Of a stretch of 64,000 nt of DNA, positions 39,346 through 50,744 are shown piece by piece (position 1 is the first letter of the stretch; each line of letters opens with the position of its first letter). Below the pieces are notes generated by a model that was not told the origin of the DNA, did no database searches, and worked only from the letters and a program-made list of their open reading frames with translations. The stretch comes from Halothiobacillus sp. 15-55-196 (GTDB lineage: Bacteria > Pseudomonadota > Gammaproteobacteria > Halothiobacillales > Halothiobacillaceae), in NCBI GenBank assembly GCA_002282715.1, contig NCKC01000002.1, positions 32,635 to 96,634 on the forward strand, given 5' to 3'. Both the position numbers and the translations under genes were made by a program.

Positions 39346-39475
39346 ATCGTTGCAATCCTTTTCTTCTGGGGGTTAAGACAGGGGGGTAGATTTCTAATTT
39401 CTAGATGCCGGATTTTGCAGGCAACACCCGCAACAATCAACCAATTCCGATTACACGCATCTAAGTCCAGTCGCT

Positions 39476-39505
39476 TTTATACAAGCCACACCGGCGTGCT
39501 GTCAA
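39476..39505 (-). promoter_or_regulatory. Sigma-70 promoter for hupB
   Basis: On the minus strand, a perfect TTGACA (39505-39500) and TATAAA (39481-39476, 5 of 6 match) are separated by 18 bases, about 130 bases before hupB. It is the best promoter-like sequence I found in the window. Confidence 0.7.
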
Positions 39506-39626
39506 CAAAGTCTGGACATTTGGCGTAACAATGCGCGAAGAAATCTCCAACATTTACTCGAAGCTTATCCTGATGCGGATCGGCAGTGCGTTCACTCTGC
39601 ACGAAAATCCGCAATCAGAACGTGAA

Positions 39627-42059
39627 TCAATGAGCATGTGCACTCTGATCGTCTGCCCGCTTGACCTCGGCATTGGGCACCACATCCTGCAGTGCTACTG
39701 GCTTCGGTGTCGGTGGTGTAACCAAGGCCAAATCCAACACTTCATCGATCCAGCGCACCGGTCGAATATCCAGCGAGGATTTGATTTTCTCAGGAATTTC
39801 AACCAGATCCTTGCGGTTACCTTCCGGAATCAGAACCAGCTTGATACCACCACGCTGCGCCGCGAGGAGCTTTTCCTTGAGCCCCCCGATCGGCAGCACT
39901 TCACCACGCAGGGTGATCTCGCCCGTCATCGCCACGGTCGACTTGACCGGGATACCTGTGAGCGCCGAGACGATGGTCGTGCACATCGCGCCCCCGGCCG
40001 AAGGGCCATCCTTCGGTGTCGCGCCTTCGGGCACGTGCACGTGGATATCCACCTTCTGGCTGAAATCCGGATCGATCCCCAGCGACACCGCCCGTGCTCG
40101 CACGACCGTCATCGCGGCCTGAATCGACTCCTGCATGACCTCACCCAGCTGGCCGGTGTACTTGAGGTTACCTTTACCCGGCATGGTCGCCGCTTCAATC
40201 GTCAGCAGGTCGCCGCCGACTTCCGTCCAGGCCAGACCCGTCACCTGACCGACCTGATCGGGATGTTCGACCTTGCCGAAATCGAAACGATGAACACCAA
40301 GATACTGATCCAGCGAGCTGGAATCGACAGTAATCGGGGCCTTCTCTTCATTCGTGACGAGTTTGCGCACCACCTTGCGCGATACCTTGGCCAGTTCGCG
40401 CTCAAGGTTCCGTACACCGGCTTCACGGGTGTAATAACGGATCACATCACGTACCGCCGATGTATCGATGCTGAGTTCCTTGTCCTTCAAGCCGTTCTTT
40501 TCCAACTGCTTGGGCAACAGATAGCGCTCGGCGATCTCGGTCTTTTCGTCTTCGGTGTAGCCGGCAATCCGAATCACCTCCATCCGATCCAGCAACGGAC
40601 CCGGAATATTCAGGCTGTTGGCCGTGCACACGAACATGACCTCGGACAAATCGATGTCCATATCCATGTAGTGATCGGCAAAGGCTTTGTTTTGCTCGGG
40701 GTCCAGAACCTCCAGCAAGGCCGAAGCCGGATCGCCCCGGAAATCGGAAGCCATCTTGTCGATCTCATCGAGCAGAATCAGCGGATTGCGGGAACCGATC
40801 TTGCTCAACGTCTGCACGATCCGGCCCGGCAAGGCGCCGACATAAGTCCGGCGATGGCCGCGAATTTCGGCATCGTCGCGCACGCCACCGAGGGCGATTC
40901 GGCCGAATTTACGGTTGGTGGCCTTGGCAATCGACTGCCCGAGCGAGGTTTTACCCACACCCGGCGGGCCGACTAGACACAGAATCGGGCCATTCATTTT
41001 GCGCACGCGCTGCTGCACCGCGAGATACTCGAGAATCCGCTCCTTGACCTTCTCCAGGCCGAAGTGATCGGCTTCCAGCACTTGCTCCGCAACACCCAGA
41101 TCGTGCTTGATCTTGGTCCGCTTCTTCCAAGGCACGGCGATAATCCAGTCCAGATAGTTACGCACGACCGATGCCTCGGCAGACATGGGCGACATCATCT
41201 TGAGCTTGTTGAGCTCGGATTTGGCCTTATCAAACGCTTCCTTTGGCATACCCGCCGTCAGAATCTTGCGCTCCAACTCGTCGAGATCGCTCCCGCCCTC
41301 TTCCAGATCGCCCAGTTCTTTCTGAATGGCTTTCATTTGCTCGTTCAGATAGTACTCGCGCTGGCTTTTTTCCATTTGCTGCTTCACGCGGCCACGGATG
41401 CGCTTCTCAACCTGCAAAGTATCGATTTCTGATTCGATCAGCACCATGAGGTGCTCGATCCGCGCGTGCAGATCGATGGTTTCCAGAATCTTCTGCTTTT
41501 CTTCGAGGCTGAGCGCCATATGGGCGGCGATGGTATCGGCCAGGCGCGAGACATCATCGATGCCAGCCAACGATGTCAGCACCTCTGGTGGCGTTTTCTT
41601 GTTGAGTTTGACATACCCGTCGAACTGGTTGAGCAACGTACGTGCTTCCACTTCCAGTTCGCGATCAGGCTGTGCTTTCGGCTCTTCAATCGAATGCACT
41701 TCGGCCACCAGATACTGGTCAACCTCGTGCACCTGCACGCAGCGCACGCGCTCGACACCCTCGACGAGCACTTTGATCGTGCCGTCCGGCAATTTGTGCA
41801 GTTGAAGAATGGAAGCCAAGGTGCCGACGGCATGCAGATCCTTGCGGCCCGGATCGTCAAGCTCGGCATCTTTCTGTGCGACAAGCAGCAATTGTTTGTT
41901 GCCCTTGATGGCTTCCTCCAGCGCGGACACGGACTTCTCCCGCCCCACGAACAGAGGAATCACCATATGGGGGTAAACCACCACATCCCGCAGCGGCAGA
42001 ACCGGTACGGTACGTGGTGCACCGTCGATGACTTCAGATGTTGTGTCGTTATGTGGCAT
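39627..42059 (-). CDS. lon: ATP-dependent protease Lon
   Basis: Hexameric cytoplasmic protease that degrades misfolded and regulatory proteins. The 810-residue protein has an N-terminal LON substrate domain ([20 protein letters not shown]), a central coiled-coil region, the AAA+ module with Walker [12 protein letters not shown] and Walker [11 protein letters not shown], and the C-terminal protease domain with the catalytic Ser in [10 protein letters not shown] and the Lys in the following helix. ATG 42059 is chosen because homology starts at PVLPLRD soon after and AGGT lies upstream; the frame extends 31 codons upstream without support. It is downstream of clpX across a terminator. Confidence 0.97.
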   Translation of the reverse strand: MPHNDTTSEVIDGAPRTVPVLPLRDVVVYPHMVIPLFVGREKSVSALEEAIKGNKQLLLVAQKDAELDDPGRKDLHAVGTLASILQLHKLPDGTIKVLVEGVERVRCVQVHEVDQYLVAEVHSIEEPKAQPDRELEVEARTLLNQFDGYVKLNKKTPPEVLTSLAGIDDVSRLADTIAAHMALSLEEKQKILETIDLHARIEHLMVLIESEIDTLQVEKRIRGRVKQQMEKSQREYYLNEQMKAIQKELGDLEEGGSDLDELERKILTAGMPKEAFDKAKSELNKLKMMSPMSAEASVVRNYLDWIIAVPWKKRTKIKHDLGVAEQVLEADHFGLEKVKERILEYLAVQQRVRKMNGPILCLVGPPGVGKTSLGQSIAKATNRKFGRIALGGVRDDAEIRGHRRTYVGALPGRIVQTLSKIGSRNPLILLDEIDKMASDFRGDPASALLEVLDPEQNKAFADHYMDMDIDLSEVMFVCTANSLNIPGPLLDRMEVIRIAGYTEDEKTEIAERYLLPKQLEKNGLKDKELSIDTSAVRDVIRYYTREAGVRNLERELAKVSRKVVRKLVTNEEKAPITVDSSSLDQYLGVHRFDFGKVEHPDQVGQVTGLAWTEVGGDLLTIEAATMPGKGNLKYTGQLGEVMQESIQAAMTVVRARAVSLGIDPDFSQKVDIHVHVPEGATPKDGPSAGGAMCTTIVSALTGIPVKSTVAMTGEITLRGEVLPIGGLKEKLLAAQRGGIKLVLIPEGNRKDLVEIPEKIKSSLDIRPVRWIDEVLDLALVTPPTPKPVALQDVVPNAEVKRADDQSAHAH

Positions 42060-42132
42060 ATGTTTTACCTGTTTGGCGCGCCGAATGGCGGCAAGGTGAG
42101 CGAATACGAATAGAGCATAGTCAATAGTTAAT

Positions 42133-42153
42133 GCCAAATGACAACTTTTCAAG
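42133..42153 (-). promoter_or_regulatory. Possible heat-shock (sigma-32-like) promoter for lon
   Basis: CTTGAAA (42153-42147, minus strand) matches the sigma-32 -35 element and lies about 90 bases before the lon start. The downstream part (CATTTGGCATTAA) fits the CCCCAT -10 element poorly. This is a weak candidate; lon is heat-inducible in related bacteria. Confidence 0.3.
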
Positions 42154-42240
42154 TGGCACGCTCACAAAAGCGGTCGGTCCACAAAACCACGGACAAAGTT
42201 CAGCGCAACTGCGCCGAGGCGCCCCGAGCCGGGCATTCAT

Positions 42241-42269
42241 AAAAAAATCCCGCCAAAGCGCGGGATTTC
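42241..42269 (-). terminator. Intrinsic terminator after clpX
   Basis: On the minus strand, AAATCCCGC-GCTTTG-GCGGGATTTTTTT forms a strong hairpin with a U-tract 29 bases after the clpX stop. It separates clpPX from lon. Confidence 0.92.
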
Positions 42270-42297
42270 AATTACGCCCGATGGAACGGGAGAAAAG

Positions 42298-43602
42298 TTA
42301 CTTGTCAGAAGCCGCTTTTGGCAGTTTTTCGGCCTGATCAAAAAGCAGGTAGGGCACATTCTCGCCACGCACAACCGAGGCGTCCACGACGACCTTCTTC
42401 ACATTCTCGGTAGAAGGCACCTCAAACATCGTATCGAGCAGCACATGCTCGACGATGGTCCGCAGCCCGCGCGCGCCGGTTTTACGCTTGATGGCCTGAC
42501 GTGCCACTTCGCGGAGCGCATCCTCACGCAGATCAAGCTCTACGCCTTCCATTTCGAACAGACGCATGTACTGCTTGGTCAGCGCATTTTTCGGCTCGAC
42601 CAGAATCTTGACCAACGCCGCCTCATCCAGTTCATTCAGCGTCGCGATGACCGGCAAACGGCCAATGAACTCGGGAATCAGACCATAACGCGTCAAGTCT
42701 TCCGACTCGATCTGGGTCAGCAATTCGTCGGCAGCGCGTTTGTCATCTTTGGATTTCACTTCCGCAGAGAAGCCGATACCGCCTTTCTCGATCCGCTGAC
42801 GGATAATGCTATCCAGCCCGGAGAAGGCACCGCCGCAGATGAACAGGATATTGGTCGTATCCAGCTGCACGAACTCCTGCTGCGGATGCTTGCGGCCACC
42901 CTGGGGCGGCACGGATGCCTGCGTGCCCTCGATGAGCTTGAGCAACGCCTGTTGCACCCCCTCACCGGAGACATCCCTTGTGATCGACGGGTTCTCGGAT
43001 TTACGGGTGATCTTGTCGATCTCGTCAATATAGACAATCCCGTGCTGCGCTTTTTCCACGTCGTAGTCACAACGCTGCAACAGTTTTTGTAGAATGTTTT
43101 CGACGTCCTCTCCCACATAACCCGCTTCGGTCAGCGTGGTGGCATCGGCGATGGCGAATGGCACATCCAGCACACGCGCCAGCGTTTGCGCCAAGAGCGT
43201 CTTGCCGGAGCCCGTCGGGCCGATCAGAAGAATATTGGACTTTGACAGCTCAACCGGCTCGGAATCACTGTCCTTATCCTTTTCGGCGACTTTGTGCGCC
43301 GAACCGAATAGATTCAGGCGCTTGTAATGATTGTAAACCGCGACGGCCAAGGCTCGTTTCGCCCTTTGCTGACCGATGACATACTCGTCGAGCGCCTCAA
43401 CCAGTTCTTTGGGCGTCGGCAGGCGAGCGGGACTTTCGTCCTTGGCGGCGGAGATTTCCTCGCGGAGGATGTCGTTGCATAGCTCGACACACTCGTCGCA
43501 GATATACACCGACGGACCGGCAATGAGCTTGCGGACTTCGGCCTGCGGCTTACCGCAGAATGAGCAGGAAAGATCCTGTTCGGATTGTGTACTTTTAGCC
43601 AT
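42298..43602 (-). CDS. clpX: ATP-dependent Clp protease ATP-binding subunit ClpX
   Basis: AAA+ unfoldase that feeds substrates to ClpP. The 434-residue protein has an N-terminal C4 zinc-binding domain (CSFCGK and CDECVELC), Walker [16 protein letters not shown], Walker [12 protein letters not shown], the pore loop GYVGEDVE and the ClpP-contact IGF-type loop region. The start is ATG 43602; a TTG two codons upstream is rejected. It follows clpP after 61 bases on the same strand, giving a clpP-clpX operon. Confidence 0.97.
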   Translation of the reverse strand: MAKSTQSEQDLSCSFCGKPQAEVRKLIAGPSVYICDECVELCNDILREEISAAKDESPARLPTPKELVEALDEYVIGQQRAKRALAVAVYNHYKRLNLFGSAHKVAEKDKDSDSEPVELSKSNILLIGPTGSGKTLLAQTLARVLDVPFAIADATTLTEAGYVGEDVENILQKLLQRCDYDVEKAQHGIVYIDEIDKITRKSENPSITRDVSGEGVQQALLKLIEGTQASVPPQGGRKHPQQEFVQLDTTNILFICGGAFSGLDSIIRQRIEKGGIGFSAEVKSKDDKRAADELLTQIESEDLTRYGLIPEFIGRLPVIATLNELDEAALVKILVEPKNALTKQYMRLFEMEGVELDLREDALREVARQAIKRKTGARGLRTIVEHVLLDTMFEVPSTENVKKVVVDASVVRGENVPYLLFDQAEKLPKAASDK

Positions 43603-43663
43603 GATCAATCTCTATCAGTGATGAAATGGGGCAAGTTTTGAGCCCGATTTCAATCATTTCGCA

Positions 43664-44296
43664 TCACGCGCGTTTATCCAGCACCGCGTCAATCAAACCA
43701 TATTCAACCGCTTCGGATGCCGACAGGAATTTGTCCCGGTCCGTATCTTTTTCGATCACTTCCATCGGCTGATTACAGTGCTTGGCCAGAACGCCATTCA
43801 AACTATGACGCAATTTGATGATTTCTTCCGCATGAATCTTGATGTCGGAAGCCTGCCCCTGGAATCCGCCCAAAGGTTGGTGAATCATCACCCGCGAGTT
43901 CGGTAACGCAAACCGTTTACCCGGCTCGCCACCCGCCAGCAGGATGGAACCCATGCTGGCAGCCTGGCCGATACACAATGTCGAAACATGCGGCTTGATG
44001 AACTGCATGGTGTCGTAGATCGACATGCCCGCCGTCACGACGCCGCCCGGCGAGTTGATGTACAGATGAATATCCTTGTCCGGATTTTCCGATTCTAGAA
44101 ACAGCAACTGCGCCACGATCAGATTGGCCATGTGGTCTTCAATGGGGCCAACCACAAATACAACCCGCTCTTTGAGCAGGCGGGAGTAGATGTCATATGC
44201 ACGCTCGCCACGTGATGTCTGTTCGACAACCATGGGCACCAACGCGGCCAGTTCCGGAGACGACAGCCCCGCTGAAGTTTGAGAACCGAAAATCAT
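43664..44296 (-). CDS. clpP: ATP-dependent Clp protease proteolytic subunit ClpP
   Basis: Tetradecameric serine protease barrel. The 210-residue protein has the catalytic Ser in [15 protein letters not shown], His in [10 protein letters not shown] and Asp in [12 protein letters not shown] short N-terminal propeptide (about 15 residues) precedes [23 protein letters not shown] 44296 has AGGGGAG 5 bases upstream; a GTG at 44314 is rejected. The gene lies downstream of tig and upstream of clpX, the standard order. Confidence 0.97.
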   Translation of the reverse strand: MIFGSQTSAGLSSPELAALVPMVVEQTSRGERAYDIYSRLLKERVVFVVGPIEDHMANLIVAQLLFLESENPDKDIHLYINSPGGVVTAGMSIYDTMQFIKPHVSTLCIGQAASMGSILLAGGEPGKRFALPNSRVMIHQPLGGFQGQASDIKIHAEEIIKLRHSLNGVLAKHCNQPMEVIEKDTDRDKFLSASEAVEYGLIDAVLDKRA

Positions 44297-44357
44297 ACAT
44301 TCTCCCCTGTGCACACACCCCGAGCTACTGAATTCGATGCCTCGGGCGGGTGGTATT

Positions 44358-44407
44358 AAAACAAAAACGCGATCAACACATCACACGAACTGTGGCGGTT
44401 GATCGCG
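44358..44407 (-). terminator. Terminator-like hairpin between tig and clpP
   Basis: On the minus strand, a perfect 10-bp stem (CGCGATCAAC at 44407-44398 and GTTGATCGCG at 44377-44368) with a 20-base loop is followed by TTTTTGTTTT. It could end tig transcription or attenuate read-through into clpPX. Confidence 0.75.
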
Positions 44408-44462
44408 ACTTTTTCAATCTATCTGCAGCAAAATATGCCCAAAACGCAGCTTGGCGTTAAGT

Positions 44463-45761
44463 TCAGGCCTGTGGAGCTGGATTCATAACAGATTTGAAAT
44501 CCTGCGATTTTTGGGTCACTTTGGCTTTGGACAACACGTGATCAACGGCTTGCTGTTCCAGAACGACCGTGCGCGCATTGCTCATCATTTCGCGATCACC
44601 TTTGTAAGTCGCAACGACTTGCTCCGGTTCATCATACGCGGCGGCAATGTCATTGATGAATTCGTCGACCAAGGCATCGTCAACCTGCAAATCGGCTGAC
44701 TTGACGATTTCCATGATCACCAGGCCCATCTTGACGCGTTTGGCTGCCTGCTCGCTGAACAGGCTGGCGTCGAGCGCGCTGGCATCTGCATGAGGCATTT
44801 GCTGGCGCACGAACCCATCACGCATGGCAACCGCTTCTTCATCGACCAGTGCTTTGGGCACATCAAAAGTCAGGCTGTCGGTCACGGCAGTCAGTACCAC
44901 GTCTTTGGTCTGACGCTTGAGCGCTTGCCTGAGTTCGCGCTCCATGTTCTTGCGCACATCAGACTCCAATTCGGCCACTGAGGCAGAACCGAAACGGGCG
45001 GCAAATTCGTCGTCCAACTCAGGTAACACTTTCTCTTCGACCGCTGTCGCAGTCACGGTGAATTGCGCGGTTTTGCCCTTGAGATTTTCTACGGGATAGT
45101 CTTCTGGGAAGGCCACATCGAACACACGTTCAGCTTCACCCACGGCAATACCAGCCAGACCTTTTTCGAAATCAGCCAACATGCGGTTTTCACCAAGCAC
45201 AACCTGCATGCCTTCGCCGCTACCGCCGTGGAATGCTTCGCCATCGACCTTGCCGTCGAAGTTTACGGTCACGCGATCACCTTCTTTGGCTGCACGATCA
45301 ACAGTTTGCCAATCCGCGTGTTGTTCTCTGAGCGTTGAGAGCATGTCAGTCACATCAGCGTCGGTAACTTCGGCTGTCGTGGTTTCGATCTCAATGACGG
45401 ACAAATCCCCGATTTCAAATTCGGGATAAACTTCAATCGCAGCCACGAACTTGAGATTTGTTCCCGGTTGCGCATCGACCGATTCAATCACAGGGTTCCC
45501 GGCAGGACGTAGTTGCTGTTCGGCGATGGCGGCCTGATAGTTGCGCCCCATGACGTCGCCGACCACCTCTTCGCGAACCTGGCCTTCATAGCGCTGACGC
45601 ACAACAGGCAAAGGCGCCTTGCCCGGGCGAAAACCATCCAGACGTACGCGGCGGGACATATCCTTGATGCGACGATCGACTTCGACATCGATTTCACTGG
45701 CAGGTACTTCAATCGCCAAACGACGGATCAAACCTTCTGATGACTGCAATTCAACCTGCAT
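44463..45761 (-). CDS. tig: Trigger factor
   Basis: Ribosome-bound chaperone and prolyl isomerase for nascent chains. The 432-residue protein has the N-terminal ribosome-binding signature GFRPGKAPLPVVRQRYEGQV (E. coli GFRxGKxP), the central FKBP-like domain (EGDRVTVNFDGKVDGEAFHGG to VFDVAFPEDYP) and the helical C-terminal chaperone arms. ATG 45761 is preferred to a GTG two codons upstream. It is the first gene of the tig-clpP-clpX series and lies downstream of a tRNA-Leu gene. Confidence 0.97.
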   Translation of the reverse strand: MQVELQSSEGLIRRLAIEVPASEIDVEVDRRIKDMSRRVRLDGFRPGKAPLPVVRQRYEGQVREEVVGDVMGRNYQAAIAEQQLRPAGNPVIESVDAQPGTNLKFVAAIEVYPEFEIGDLSVIEIETTTAEVTDADVTDMLSTLREQHADWQTVDRAAKEGDRVTVNFDGKVDGEAFHGGSGEGMQVVLGENRMLADFEKGLAGIAVGEAERVFDVAFPEDYPVENLKGKTAQFTVTATAVEEKVLPELDDEFAARFGSASVAELESDVRKNMERELRQALKRQTKDVVLTAVTDSLTFDVPKALVDEEAVAMRDGFVRQQMPHADASALDASLFSEQAAKRVKMGLVIMEIVKSADLQVDDALVDEFINDIAAAYDEPEQVVATYKGDREMMSNARTVVLEQQAVDHVLSKAKVTQKSQDFKSVMNPAPQA

Positions 45762-45791
45762 GGTCACTCAACCTCAAACTTCTTCATATCT

Positions 45792-45818
45792 AAAAAAATA
45801 ATCAAGGCGATGCCCTGA
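45792..45818 (-). terminator. Intrinsic terminator after tRNA-Leu
   Basis: On the minus strand, TCAGGGC-ATC-GCCTTGA is followed by TTATTTTTTT. It starts 10 bases after the tRNA CCA end and lies just before the tig start region. Confidence 0.8.
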
Positions 45819-45827
45819 TCAGGAATA

Positions 45828-45911
45828 TGGTGCGAGAGAAGAGACTCGAACTCTTACGCCAAAGGCGCTGGAACCTAAATCCAGTGCGTCTACCAATTCC
45901 GCCACTCTCGC
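45828..45911 (-). tRNA. tRNA-Leu (anticodon UAG)
   Basis: The minus strand folds as a class II tRNA. The acceptor stem is GCGAGAG with CTCTCGC, discriminator A and an encoded CCA. The D-arm has GAATTGGTAGACGC. The anticodon stem CTGGA/TCCAG holds the loop TTTAGGT, giving anticodon TAG. The long variable arm GCGCCTTTGGCGT is typical of tRNA-Leu, and the T-arm is GAGTTCGAGTCTC. Its place upstream of tig is common in gammaproteobacteria. Confidence 0.97.
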
Positions 45912-46054
45912 TGAAACGTCCCGCTGTCGGCATTTCCGACACCCGGCGCGATCTCAATCACGACCCGCCGGTGTCAAATCCGTACAGGTCAAACCGGCGG
46001 GGGAGTATACCTGAGCTTATCGGCAAGCCCAAACTCATACCCGCGCCAATACAC

Positions 46055-47410
46055 CTACATCGGCATGCCAGGAATGCGCCCCTTGAGCGCGCGCATCATT
46101 TTTTTCATGCCGCCACCGGAGAATTTTTTCATCATGTCGCTCATGTCGCGGTGCTGCTTCAGCAACCGGTTGACATCGTGTACCTGCATCCCCGAACCCA
46201 GTGCAATCCGGCGCTTGCGCGAGCCTTTGATCAACTCGGGGTGCAACCGTTCCTGGATTGTCATGGAGTTGATGATGGCAATCATGCGATGCACATCACG
46301 ATCCTCGATATTCGCTTTTGCATCCGCCGTCAGCTTGCCCATACCCGGCAACTTGTCCATCAAGCCACCAATGCCCCCCATGTTGAGCATTTGCTGGAAT
46401 TGATCGCGCATGTCAACGAGGGTGAAACCTTTGCCTGCCCGCACCTTCTCGGCCAGAGCCTGGGCCTTGCTGGTGTCGAGATTACGCTGCGCTTCTTCCA
46501 CCAGAGAAACCACATCGCCCATGCCCAGGATGCGCGAGGCAATCCGATCGGGATGGAAGGGCTCAAGCGCGTCGAGCTTTTCGCCCATCCCGATGAATTT
46601 GATGGGTTTGCCGGTAATGGCGCGAACCGACAGCGCCGCCCCGCCGCGCGCATCACCATCGGCCTTGGTGAGCACAACACCGGTCAGCGGCAGCACTTCA
46701 TTGAAGGCCTTGGCGATATTGGCCGCATCCTGACCTGTCATGGCATCGACGACGAACAGGGTTTCCACCGGATTCAGTGCGGCGTGCAACTGGCGCACTT
46801 CGTCCATCATCTCGGCATCGACATGCAACCGACCCGCCGTATCGACAATCAGCACATCGTAAAAACCGACGCGCGCCTGCTTCAAGGCAGCCTGCACGAT
46901 ATCCAGGGGCTTTTGCCCTGCATCGGAAGGGAAAAAATCGACGCCGACCTGGCCGGCGACCGTTTCGAGCTGCTTGATCGCGGCCGGGCGATATACGTCC
47001 GCACTGACGACCAGCACTTTTTTGTGTTCGCGCGTGCGCAGAAGTCGACCGAGCTTGCCGACGGTGGTGGTTTTACCCGCCCCCTGCAAACCGGCCATCA
47101 GCACGACAGCCGGTGGCTGTGCGGCCAGATTAAGTGCCGAGTTCTCGGCACCCATCAGCGCGGTCAGCTCATCGCTGACGATCTTGATGAACACCTGCCC
47201 CGGCTTGAGGCTTTTGATGACCTCGGCACCAACGGCGCGTTCCTTGACCTGATTGACGAAATCACGCACCACCGGCAAGGCAACATCGGCTTCCAGCAAG
47301 GCCATCCGCACTTCACGCAGGGCGTCCTTGATGTTGTCTTCGGTTAACCGCCCCTGCCCGCGCAGCCCATCGAACAGACCGCCGAGCCGCTGGGAAAGAT
47401 TTTCAAACAT
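46055..47410 (-). CDS. ffh: Signal recognition particle protein Ffh (SRP54)
   Basis: GTPase that binds signal sequences of nascent membrane proteins together with 4.5S RNA. The 451-residue protein has the N-domain (MFENLSQRLGGLFDGLRGQG), the G-domain with GLQGAGKTTTVGKLG, DTAGRLHVD and TKADGDARGG, and the methionine-rich M-domain ending in SGGGMKKMMRALKGRIPGM. The length is normal. It lies upstream of the tRNA gene and downstream of typA, on the same strand. Confidence 0.97.
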   Translation of the reverse strand: MFENLSQRLGGLFDGLRGQGRLTEDNIKDALREVRMALLEADVALPVVRDFVNQVKERAVGAEVIKSLKPGQVFIKIVSDELTALMGAENSALNLAAQPPAVVLMAGLQGAGKTTTVGKLGRLLRTREHKKVLVVSADVYRPAAIKQLETVAGQVGVDFFPSDAGQKPLDIVQAALKQARVGFYDVLIVDTAGRLHVDAEMMDEVRQLHAALNPVETLFVVDAMTGQDAANIAKAFNEVLPLTGVVLTKADGDARGGAALSVRAITGKPIKFIGMGEKLDALEPFHPDRIASRILGMGDVVSLVEEAQRNLDTSKAQALAEKVRAGKGFTLVDMRDQFQQMLNMGGIGGLMDKLPGMGKLTADAKANIEDRDVHRMIAIINSMTIQERLHPELIKGSRKRRIALGSGMQVHDVNRLLKQHRDMSDMMKKFSGGGMKKMMRALKGRIPGMPM

Positions 47411-47457
47411 GCGCGCGTACCATCTCGATCATTAACTCAAATCGGCTGGAAAGAGGC

Positions 47458-49299
47458 TCAGTCGCCACGGCCATACCGCTTGCGATCCAGCTCCGTCAGC
47501 CACTTTTTGCGAATGCGAATCGAAGCCGGGGTCACTTCGACCAGCTCGTCATCATCGATGAATTCCAGTGCCTGCTCCAGTGTGAACCGGATCGGCGTCA
47601 CGAGGGTGAGCGCCTCATCCGTACCGGAAGCCCGCATATTGGTGAGCTTTTTGCCCTTGAGGACGTTGACGGTCAGGTCGTTGTCGCGTGAATGGATACC
47701 CACGACCTGGCCTTCGTACACTTCATCCCCGTGGCCGATCATCATCTTGCCCCGATCCTGCAGGTTGTACAGCGCATACGACAGCGCCTTGCCGGTTTCG
47801 TTGGCGATCAGCACCCCGTTGATGCGCTGGCCCACGTTGCCCGGCTTGTAATCACCGTAATGGTCGAACACGGAGAACAGCAGACCGGTACCTTGCGTGG
47901 CCGTCATGAACTCGGTTCTAAAACCGATCAGACCGCGCGAAGGAATAATGTATTCCAGACGCACACGACCTTTGCCATCGGGTTCCATATTCCGCAATTC
48001 CGCACGGCGGGTGCCCAGTTTTTCCATGACCGCGCCCTGATTCTGCTCTTCGATGTCCACGACGAGCTGCTCGTAAGGTTCCTGCTTGACGCCATCGACT
48101 TCGCGGATGATGACTTCGGGGCGACCAACGCCCATCTCAAACCCTTCGCGGCGCATGTTTTCGATCAATACCGAAAGGTGCAATTCACCCCGGCCGGACA
48201 CGCGGAATTTATCGCCTTCCTCGGTATCTTCAACGCGCAACGCGACGTTGTGCAGCAATTCTTTGTGCAAACGATCACGAATCTGGCGGCTGGTGATGTA
48301 TTTGCCTTCCTTGCCAGCGAAGGGTGAGGTATTGACGTTGAAGGACATGCTCACGGTCGGTTCATCGACCGTCAGCGGCGGCAGCATTTCCACGTGATCC
48401 GGATCGCAGATGGTGTCGGAAATCAGAAGCGGGTCGAGACCGGAGAACACGATGATGTCGCCCGCCTGCGCGCTCGGCACTTCGATACGTTCCAAACCAT
48501 GAAAACCCATGATCTGAAGGATGCGGCCCGAGCGGATGTTGCCGTCGCGATCGATGACCTTGACCTGCGTATTGGTTTTGACCCGGCCGCGAGAAATACG
48601 GCCGATACCCATGACGCCCATGTACGGGTTGTAATCGAGGCTGGAAACCTGCATCTGGAAAGGGCCATCGGCATCCACATCCGGTGCCGGCACAGAATCG
48701 ACAATTGTCTGGTACAACGGGGTCATATCGCCCTCGCGCACCGAGTCTTCCAATCCGGCGTACCCGTTGAGCGCTGAGGCGTAGACAATCGGGAAGTCGA
48801 GTTGCTCGTCGGTCGCACCCAGACGATCAAAAAGGTCGAACACCTGATCCACCACCCACTGCGGGCGGCTGCCGGGGCGGTCGATCTTGTTGATAACAAC
48901 AATCGGCTTCAAGCCATGCTCGAACGCTTTTTGCGTGACAAATCGGGTTTGCGGCATCGGGCCATCAACGGCGTCCACCAGTAGCAGCACGGAATCGACC
49001 ATCGACAGCACACGCTCCACTTCACCGCCGAAGTCGGCGTGGCCGGGCGTATCGACGATGTTGATGCGGTACTCTTCGCCTTTCGGGCTGGTCCAGCGGA
49101 TGGCGGTGTTTTTCGCGAGGATGGTGATGCCGCGCTCTTTCTCGATTGCGTTGGAGTCCATCATCCGCTCACCGGTGTCGGTACGGGCGTCCAGGGTACC
49201 GGATTGTTGCAGGAGCTTATCAACCAGAGTTGTTTTACCGTGGTCAACGTGGGCAATGATGGCGATATTACGCAAATGAGAAATCACAGGAGCATCCAT
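47458..49299 (-). CDS. typA: Ribosome-binding GTPase TypA/BipA
   Basis: Translational GTPase that helps ribosome assembly and stress adaptation. The 613-residue protein has G1 [15 protein letters not shown], the switch region [21 protein letters not shown]3 [15 protein letters not shown] and G4 [13 protein letters not shown]-like domains III and V and the BipA-specific C-terminal domain follow ([19 protein letters not shown]). The start ATG 49299 gives a normal N-terminus. Confidence 0.97.
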   Translation of the reverse strand: MDAPVISHLRNIAIIAHVDHGKTTLVDKLLQQSGTLDARTDTGERMMDSNAIEKERGITILAKNTAIRWTSPKGEEYRINIVDTPGHADFGGEVERVLSMVDSVLLLVDAVDGPMPQTRFVTQKAFEHGLKPIVVINKIDRPGSRPQWVVDQVFDLFDRLGATDEQLDFPIVYASALNGYAGLEDSVREGDMTPLYQTIVDSVPAPDVDADGPFQMQVSSLDYNPYMGVMGIGRISRGRVKTNTQVKVIDRDGNIRSGRILQIMGFHGLERIEVPSAQAGDIIVFSGLDPLLISDTICDPDHVEMLPPLTVDEPTVSMSFNVNTSPFAGKEGKYITSRQIRDRLHKELLHNVALRVEDTEEGDKFRVSGRGELHLSVLIENMRREGFEMGVGRPEVIIREVDGVKQEPYEQLVVDIEEQNQGAVMEKLGTRRAELRNMEPDGKGRVRLEYIIPSRGLIGFRTEFMTATQGTGLLFSVFDHYGDYKPGNVGQRINGVLIANETGKALSYALYNLQDRGKMMIGHGDEVYEGQVVGIHSRDNDLTVNVLKGKKLTNMRASGTDEALTLVTPIRFTLEQALEFIDDDELVEVTPASIRIRKKWLTELDRKRYGRGD

Positions 49300-49380
49300 A
49301 AATAAGGGATAAATTGGTGCGGCATTATACCTGAACCCGCGTGTTTCTGGCAGCGTGGCTAGGTAAAATATTGGAATTAT

Positions 49381-49821
49381 TCAAAGAACCGGAGGGTCTT
49401 GCCAATCAATATCGGTAAAGGCATCCACCCAGTAGCCGTCAAGAACGGCCATCGTATGCGGGTCGCGCATCACGCCCACGGTGCGCAAGCCAGCAAAGCG
49501 CGCAAAACCCATGAGCATGGGCGTGCTGGTGATGAAGACGACCTGCTCGGGCGACACTTCCATTTCTTCCGCCAGATCAATCCAGGTCTGGGTCTGGCGC
49601 CACTGCGGCAGTGGTCTTTCGATAACCACAAATGCTTCACCAAAAAACGAAAACAGCCGTGGGTCGTAACGCCGCGCGTCAGTCGTGATGCCAACCACCG
49701 TCAACCCCAGGGCGCGCCACTGTTCAAACACATCCAGCACGTCCGCAAACAATTCCGGCGCACCGCTGGCACGAACTTCAAAGAGCGCCGCCAAATCAAC
49801 CCACACCGCCTGAACGTTCAT
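49381..49821 (-). CDS. HAD-like protein lacking the catalytic aspartates
   Basis: 146 residues with the general order of a small HAD fold: [11 protein letters not shown] at the N-terminus, [23 protein letters not shown] in the middle (Thr region, similar to enolase-phosphatase MtnC) and [26 protein letters not shown] (motif IV/V region). The DxD nucleophile is not intact (VDLAA) and the acidic pair of motif IV is replaced by ITSTP. Phosphatase activity is therefore unlikely. It sits between typA and dapF, divergent from dapF. The family assignment is tentative and the function unknown. Confidence 0.65.
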   Translation of the reverse strand: MNVQAVWVDLAALFEVRASGAPELFADVLDVFEQWRALGLTVVGITTDARRYDPRLFSFFGEAFVVIERPLPQWRQTQTWIDLAEEMEVSPEQVVFITSTPMLMGFARFAGLRTVGVMRDPHTMAVLDGYWVDAFTDIDWQDPPVL

Positions 49822-49898
49822 TATCAGTCCTCACATATTCGCCTCATAATAGTACGTATAGAATGAAGCACATCAAACCCACCGCCGAAGAACACCAC

Positions 49899-50744
49899 AT
49901 GACAATCCACTTCACCAAAATGCACGGACTGGGCAACGATTTCATGGTCATCGACGCCATCAATCAAGCCATCGAACTGAATCCGGAACAGATCAGGCAG
50001 TGGGCCGATCGGCATTTCGGCATCGGCTTCGATCAATTACTGATCGTAGAGCCACCCAAAATCGCCGACACCTTGTTCACCTATCGCATATTTAACGCAG
50101 ACGGTGGCGAGGTGGAGCAATGCGGCAATGGTGCGCGCTGCTTTGCCCGATATGTGTACGACAAAGGATTGACCGCTGAGAAAGAAATCCCCGTTGGCAC
50201 CGCCAGTGGCCGGATTGTGCTGCATATCACCGATTCAGGCGATGTCACTGTCGACATGGGGCGACCGATATTCACCCCCGCCAATATCCCTTTCATCACC
50301 GAACAGGAAGCCACAAGCTATCCATTGATGCTTGACGACGGCAGTGAGTGGCTCATTGATGCAGTTTCCATGGGCAATCCACACGCCGTACTTGAAGTCG
50401 AAGACGTCGACACGGCTCCGGTCGGTCATATCGGCCCGATGATCGAACTCCATCGACAGTTCCCCAATCGAGTAAATGTGGGTTTTATGCAAATCATCGA
50501 CCGCCAGCACATCCGACTGCGTGTATTCGAGCGCGGCACCGGCGAAACACTCGCCTGCGGTACCGGCGCCTGCGCTGCGGTTGTCAGCGGCGTTCGTCGA
50601 AACCGGCTTGATTCTCCCTGTTTTGTCGATGTTCGCGGCGGAAGACTCTCTGTGGCATGGACGGGCAAAACCCAAGATTCGGTATTGATGACCGGCCCAG
50701 CTCAAAGCGTTTTTGAAGGGCAAATTACCCAAACCATCGCGTGA
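49899..50744 (+). CDS. dapF: Diaminopimelate epimerase
   Basis: Interconverts LL- and meso-diaminopimelate for lysine and peptidoglycan synthesis. The 281-residue protein starts [17 protein letters not shown] and has the two catalytic cysteines in [15 protein letters not shown] and [16 protein letters not shown], with [13 protein letters not shown] between. ATG 49899 is preferred because the family begins just before [14 protein letters not shown] 49863 upstream would add 12 residues and has no ribosome site. The gene is divergent from the HAD-like gene. Confidence 0.96.
   Translation: MTIHFTKMHGLGNDFMVIDAINQAIELNPEQIRQWADRHFGIGFDQLLIVEPPKIADTLFTYRIFNADGGEVEQCGNGARCFARYVYDKGLTAEKEIPVGTASGRIVLHITDSGDVTVDMGRPIFTPANIPFITEQEATSYPLMLDDGSEWLIDAVSMGNPHAVLEVEDVDTAPVGHIGPMIELHRQFPNRVNVGFMQIIDRQHIRLRVFERGTGETLACGTGACAAVVSGVRRNRLDSPCFVDVRGGRLSVAWTGKTQDSVLMTGPAQSVFEGQITQTIA

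Noticed and set aside
39531..40976. Long open frame antisense to lon
   Set aside because: It overlaps the conserved Lon protease domain on the opposite strand and resembles no family.
45827..47347. Long open frame antisense to ffh that also crosses tRNA-Leu
   Set aside because: It runs through a tRNA gene and the reverse of ffh; its translation has no known motif.
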